Shown piece after piece: positions 60,641 through 64,000 of a stretch of DNA of 64,000 bases (positions are counted from its first letter, which is position 1; every line of letters begins with the position of its first letter). This DNA comes from Prunus persica (lineage: Eukaryota; Streptophyta; Magnoliopsida; Rosales; Rosaceae): contig NC_034016.1 of NCBI RefSeq assembly GCF_000346465.2, forward strand, positions 2,935,391-2,999,390, in the 5' to 3' direction. The position numbers were made by a program, and so were the translations under genes. Below the pieces are notes generated by a model. It did not search any database and was not told where the DNA came from. It saw nothing but the letters and a program-made list of their open reading frames with translations.

Positions 60641-61172
60641 CGGCCTCACAATCAAACCCTAATACGGGTGACAACAGAGCATATATAATTGAGTTCGGAT
60701 TACAAGCAGAAAATAAAGTTTAACAGGAGGGAAGCGAATAAAAGAGTCCTATGAAAGCTCGGGGTTCGGAAGCTCATGACTCGGCTCTGTTGCTCAGTTC
60801 GGTCAACTATTGTCTGGGGGGCGCAAAACAGAAAATTGTGAGTGGACAAAAATATAGTTCTGTTCACATTTGAAACCAACATAGTATAACCCCCACTGTT
60901 TAGAAAACGATACTGAAAACAATATGTATTCCAAATCGCCATGGATATATATAAATATATAGTTGGTCAAGCCATAGTGAAATTCCAAATCACATATTGC
61001 AACTTTATTACTCAATCCATTCAAACCTTTCGTAATATTCCCATACCATTCTCTCAACACACATGTCCGTTGGCACGGCGAGCGAGGAAGTATCCTCACC
61101 AATAAATAATAATGAAATGAATATTTATATATACGTTTATATAATATGATATATATATATACACACACATAT

Positions 61173-62175
61173 GGGTTAATGACCTAAATGGTCCCCCAAC
61201 TATTGCTCCATTATCATTTCGGTCCACCAACTAAAATTTTCAATTCAAACGTCCTTAAACTTTTTATTTTGTACCAAGATGGTCCATTTGTGACAGATTC
61301 CGTTACTTCTGATCACACGATGGCCACGTGACTAAGTTTTGAAGGGTATATGCGACTTTTTGAGAGGCTCTATCGAAGGGTATGACTAAAATGGACCCTC
61401 AACTATTGCTCCAGTATCATTTTGGTCCACAAACTAAAATTTTCATTTAAACCGTCTTTCCACTTTTTTTTTTTTTGGTATCAAGATGGTCCTACCGTCA
61501 AAGTCCGTCAATTTTATTGTTATTTATTTTTGTATTTATCTGATTTTAAAATTTTTAATTAATTTAAACAATAGAGAAAAAAATATTACTTTTTAAGTCC
61601 ATGTCATAAAAAAAAAGCCATGTTGGTGGTGAGATTCAATTTTTTCAATTTTAAAATTAGGTACAAGTTCCTATAATAGTTTTCTTTAATTTTTAATTAT
61701 TGTTTGCTCTTTTAAAACATTTGTTATTTTATATATATATATATGTGATTTTAATTAATTTAAACAATAGAGAATTTTTTGTTATTAATTGTTAGGCCAG
61801 TCTCACAAAAAAAAAAAAGCCATATGGCTAGTGAGATTCAATTTTTTAAAATTTTCTAAGTTTTATAATAGTTTCCTTGACACAAAAAAAAAATAAAAAA
61901 TCGAAGGACGGCTCAAATGAAACTTTTAGTTAGTGGACTAAAATGATACTAGAGCAATAGTTGGGGGACCATTGGGATCAATAACCCTTTGAGAGGAGGA
62001 TACTCACCTAAAAATACGGTTGTCCCTCGATTTCATGGAATAATACACAGACTTTGACACATGGACCATCTTGGTACAAAATAAAAAGTTTAAGGACGTT
62101 TGAATTGAAAATTTTAGTTGGTGGACCAAAATGATAATGGAGCAATAGTTGGAGGACCGTTTAGGTCATTAACCC
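61173..62175. mobile_element. 1.0-kb long-TIR element (Mutator-like), carrying a nested relative
   Basis: The left end 'gggttaatgacctaaatggt' and right end '...taggtcattaaccc' are inverted repeats extending about 125 bp. They include 'actattgctccattatcatt' on the left and its complement on the right. Between them lies a second, related element (61368-61987). Long inverted repeats suggest a Mutator-like non-autonomous element. The outer target duplication is unclear because the flanks are both 'acatatac'-rich. No transposase is encoded. Confidence 0.75.
61368..61987. mobile_element. nested 620-bp relative with 9-bp target duplication
   Basis: Direct repeats 'tttgagagg' at 61359-61367 and 61988-61996 bracket this segment. 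The ends are related to the outer element: 'caactattgctccagtatca' near 61399, complemented near 61960. A 9-bp duplication is the Mutator hallmark. The left end carries about 10 extra bases before 'gggtatgac'. Internally, a ~200-bp unit with 'ttaattaatttaaacaatag' and 'agtgagattcaatttttt'-like words is duplicated. Confidence 0.7.
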
Positions 62176-62899
62176 ACATACATATACATAAGTAAGAAAC
62201 CACCTAGTTTGTACCAGGGAAAACAATCCAGCTAGGGGATTGTTTGATTAGTCAATATGGAAGAATCCTCAATTGACCATGTGGCTAGGGAACTAGTCGT
62301 CCAATTGGGATTAAGCTCACTAGCAACTACAACAGAATCCTCAATATTCGTATACCAGTGACAAGTGCTACGCGTGCAGACTAACCCCGCTAAGGGTCTA
62401 TGAAACATCCCGTCAAGGGTGCCAAGGTTCCGACATATCCAAGTATCACCACATTCAAAGTATCTAGGGAGGTACATAGGGTAGTGCATATAACACTTCA
62501 ACTGACATACTAAAACCCACTTTCTTTCCATAATCTCACATCAACAGCCCACGTACCCCACACATAGCCAAACATAGATTGAAATTCATAAAATCCATAT
62601 ATATATATATATATAAACTCAAGATATTCAAATATGCCAAAACTCAAATATATTGCAATCACTTTATGAAAATATCAAGTTCCAACAATTAATTATATAT
62701 ATAAGAAATTCAATAAACCAATAAATCCTTGTGCATAGTTTTTCAGTCATAAAATAATGCATATCATTTGAAAACAAAGTCCACTCACAAGTAGTACCAC
62801 GCTGCTTGACCCTAAGAGGGTCCCACCTGTTGTGTACCCGAGGTCGGAGTACCTATTTTAGAATACGTGTACGAGATTAATATAAAACGCCTCGTGAAA

Positions 62900-63115
62900 G
62901 GACCCGCCCCGAATTTTTCCCAAAACCCGAGACGAACCCTTTGAAATTCCTGGCATCACCCGATGCCAGGCCCACTTACTAAAAACCGAGACTTCCTGCC
63001 GAAATTTCGGCAGAGTCTCCCCTATAATTTGGACATTTCCCAAAATTTATACCTGCATGAAAACACATTTAATATTCCCAACTGGCAGCATGCACAATAT
63101 AATTTCATGCAAATT
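62900..63115 (+). repeat. LTR-like dispersed repeat, copy 2
   Basis: Homologous to about 60380-60640: 'acccgccccgaatt', 'gccaggcccacttactaaa', 'gaaatttcggcagagtctcc' and 'cagcatgcacaata' occur in the same order and orientation. Confidence 0.65.
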
Positions 63116-63328
63116 CTCATAAATAGCCTTTGGCCTTCCAATAATTCTCAAACAACTACCAAACAATTCAATTACAATTTATGACTAATATCTAGTCTGC
63201 GGCTGCACCCAATAACCTTAGGCTGCCTACGTACCCTCCTTGAGGGATCAAGCCACACGTAGTTCTTCCCTAAAACTCAATTCCACCTTTGGGCGATACC
63301 TTATTTCATTTCTCTGTATTTCATATAA

Positions 63329-63602
63329 TCTCCCCATACGCCGGTACAACCAACGCCACGTATGGGGCCTGTCAACACGCCGGATAACCTACGCCACGTG
63401 CGACCATGCCATACTATCATAATATCTCCCCATACGCCTGTACAACCAACGCCACGTATGGGGTCTGTCTCAACGCCGGATAACCTACGCCACATGAGAC
63501 CTGAACATCATATTACAAATCTCCCCATACGCCGGTACAACCAACGCCACGTATGGGGCCTGTCCCAACGCCGGATAACCTACGCCACGCGGGACCTAAC
63601 TT
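63329..63602 (+). repeat. ~95-bp minisatellite, three units with internal half-repeats
   Basis: Units start with 'ctccccatacgcc' at 63330, 63426 and 63521 (spacings 96 and 95 bp). Within each unit, 'cgccggtacaaccaacgcca' is followed about 40 bp on by the related 'cgccggataacctacgcca', so each unit is itself a diverged duplication. Reading frames across it give repetitive peptides and are not genes. Confidence 0.93.
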
Positions 63603-64000
63603 TCACTTGGTGGTGCTTGTAGTGAATCCAAAATCCGGGGAGGTACCTAAAGTAGTGCGTATAGCACTCCCAACTGACATTCTAGACTCTGTTGTACCCT
63701 TGTACAACCATATATAATTATAATTATATAAATTAATTCTAATATTTTGTAACCCTCCACAATCATTTAGTACCCGATAATCTCCCTTAGAAAGGTGAGA
63801 TTACTCCGGGAGACTCACGGTCAACCAAGGGTCAAACTACTCTAACCCTGGTCAAACGGACTTGCAGAACCCACGACCTCCAATTTCTGATCCGAAAGTC
63901 CCTATGGGTTCTACCAGGTACAGGACACTTGCCCTGCAAGTTTGGTTCAGATCGGACGGTCGGATTGCTCACGATCGCACGATCCGACGGTTAATATAAA

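Larger units (their letters stand above)
62176..64000. mobile_element. LTR-retrotransposon-like sequence running off the window
   Basis: The region is a patchwork of words shared with other parts of the window. 'gggaggtac' with 'agtgc.tata.cact' and 'caactgacat' occurs at 62467-62508 and 63638-63681. The 'gcctacgtaccc' module lies at about 63222 and the 'gaaatttcggcagagtctcc' block at about 63000. A minisatellite is embedded. No gag-pol frame is present, so it is most likely LTR or untranslated leader of a gypsy-type element whose body lies to the right, or a solo LTR. Orientation is unknown. Confidence 0.5.

Noticed and set aside
63240..63622. Frames with repetitive peptides on both strands
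   Set aside because: They are translations of the 95-bp minisatellite.

Overview
The window looks like nuclear DNA of a dicot plant. It has AT-rich intergenic sequence, GT-AG introns, a plant-specific set of gene families and many small inverted-repeat transposons. The TE motifs and gene content suggest a rosid, perhaps Rosaceae, but that is an inference from general familiarity and was not tested by any search.

I support eight protein genes and one pseudogene. From left to right: 1-6.5 kb is T-rich non-coding DNA with microsatellites and short duplications. UREF (+, urease accessory protein) lies at 6.5-7.3 kb. A three-exon divergent ribosomal protein S15a gene (+) is at 8.3-9.7 kb. A 13-exon WD40-repeat gene (+) spans 11.4-19.1 kb. 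After repeat-bearing intergenic DNA comes an intronless ROH1/DUF793 gene (+, 24.5-25.7 kb). Convergent to it is a two-exon RTM2-like alpha-crystallin/membrane-anchor gene (-, 28.3-29.9 kb). Retroelement debris fills 30-32.5 kb. A four-exon early-nodulin-like phytocyanin gene (-) lies at 33.9-35.3 kb and a four-exon GBF4-type bZIP gene (-) at 39.4-43.9 kb. A six-exon CKI1-type hybrid histidine kinase (-, 48.5-51.5 kb) lacks the usual extracellular domain. An intron-containing, frameshifted N-terminal fragment of MCM2 (+) lies at 53.6-55.5 kb. From 57 kb to the right edge the DNA is almost all mobile or repetitive: an inverted-repeat element, a nested Mutator-like pair, and LTR-like sequence with a 95-bp minisatellite.

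The genes do not form a pathway; this is ordinary eukaryotic gene order. Exon models were built by hand from splice consensus, reading frame and family knowledge. In all multi-exon models the phases match and the total coding length is a multiple of three. The points most worth a second look are the tandemly duplicated UREF N-terminus, the ectodomain-less CKI1-like kinase, the MCM2 fragment lying between 70-bp direct repeats whose right copy abuts a MITE, and the nested transposon at 61-62 kb. I found no convincing wholly new biological system.
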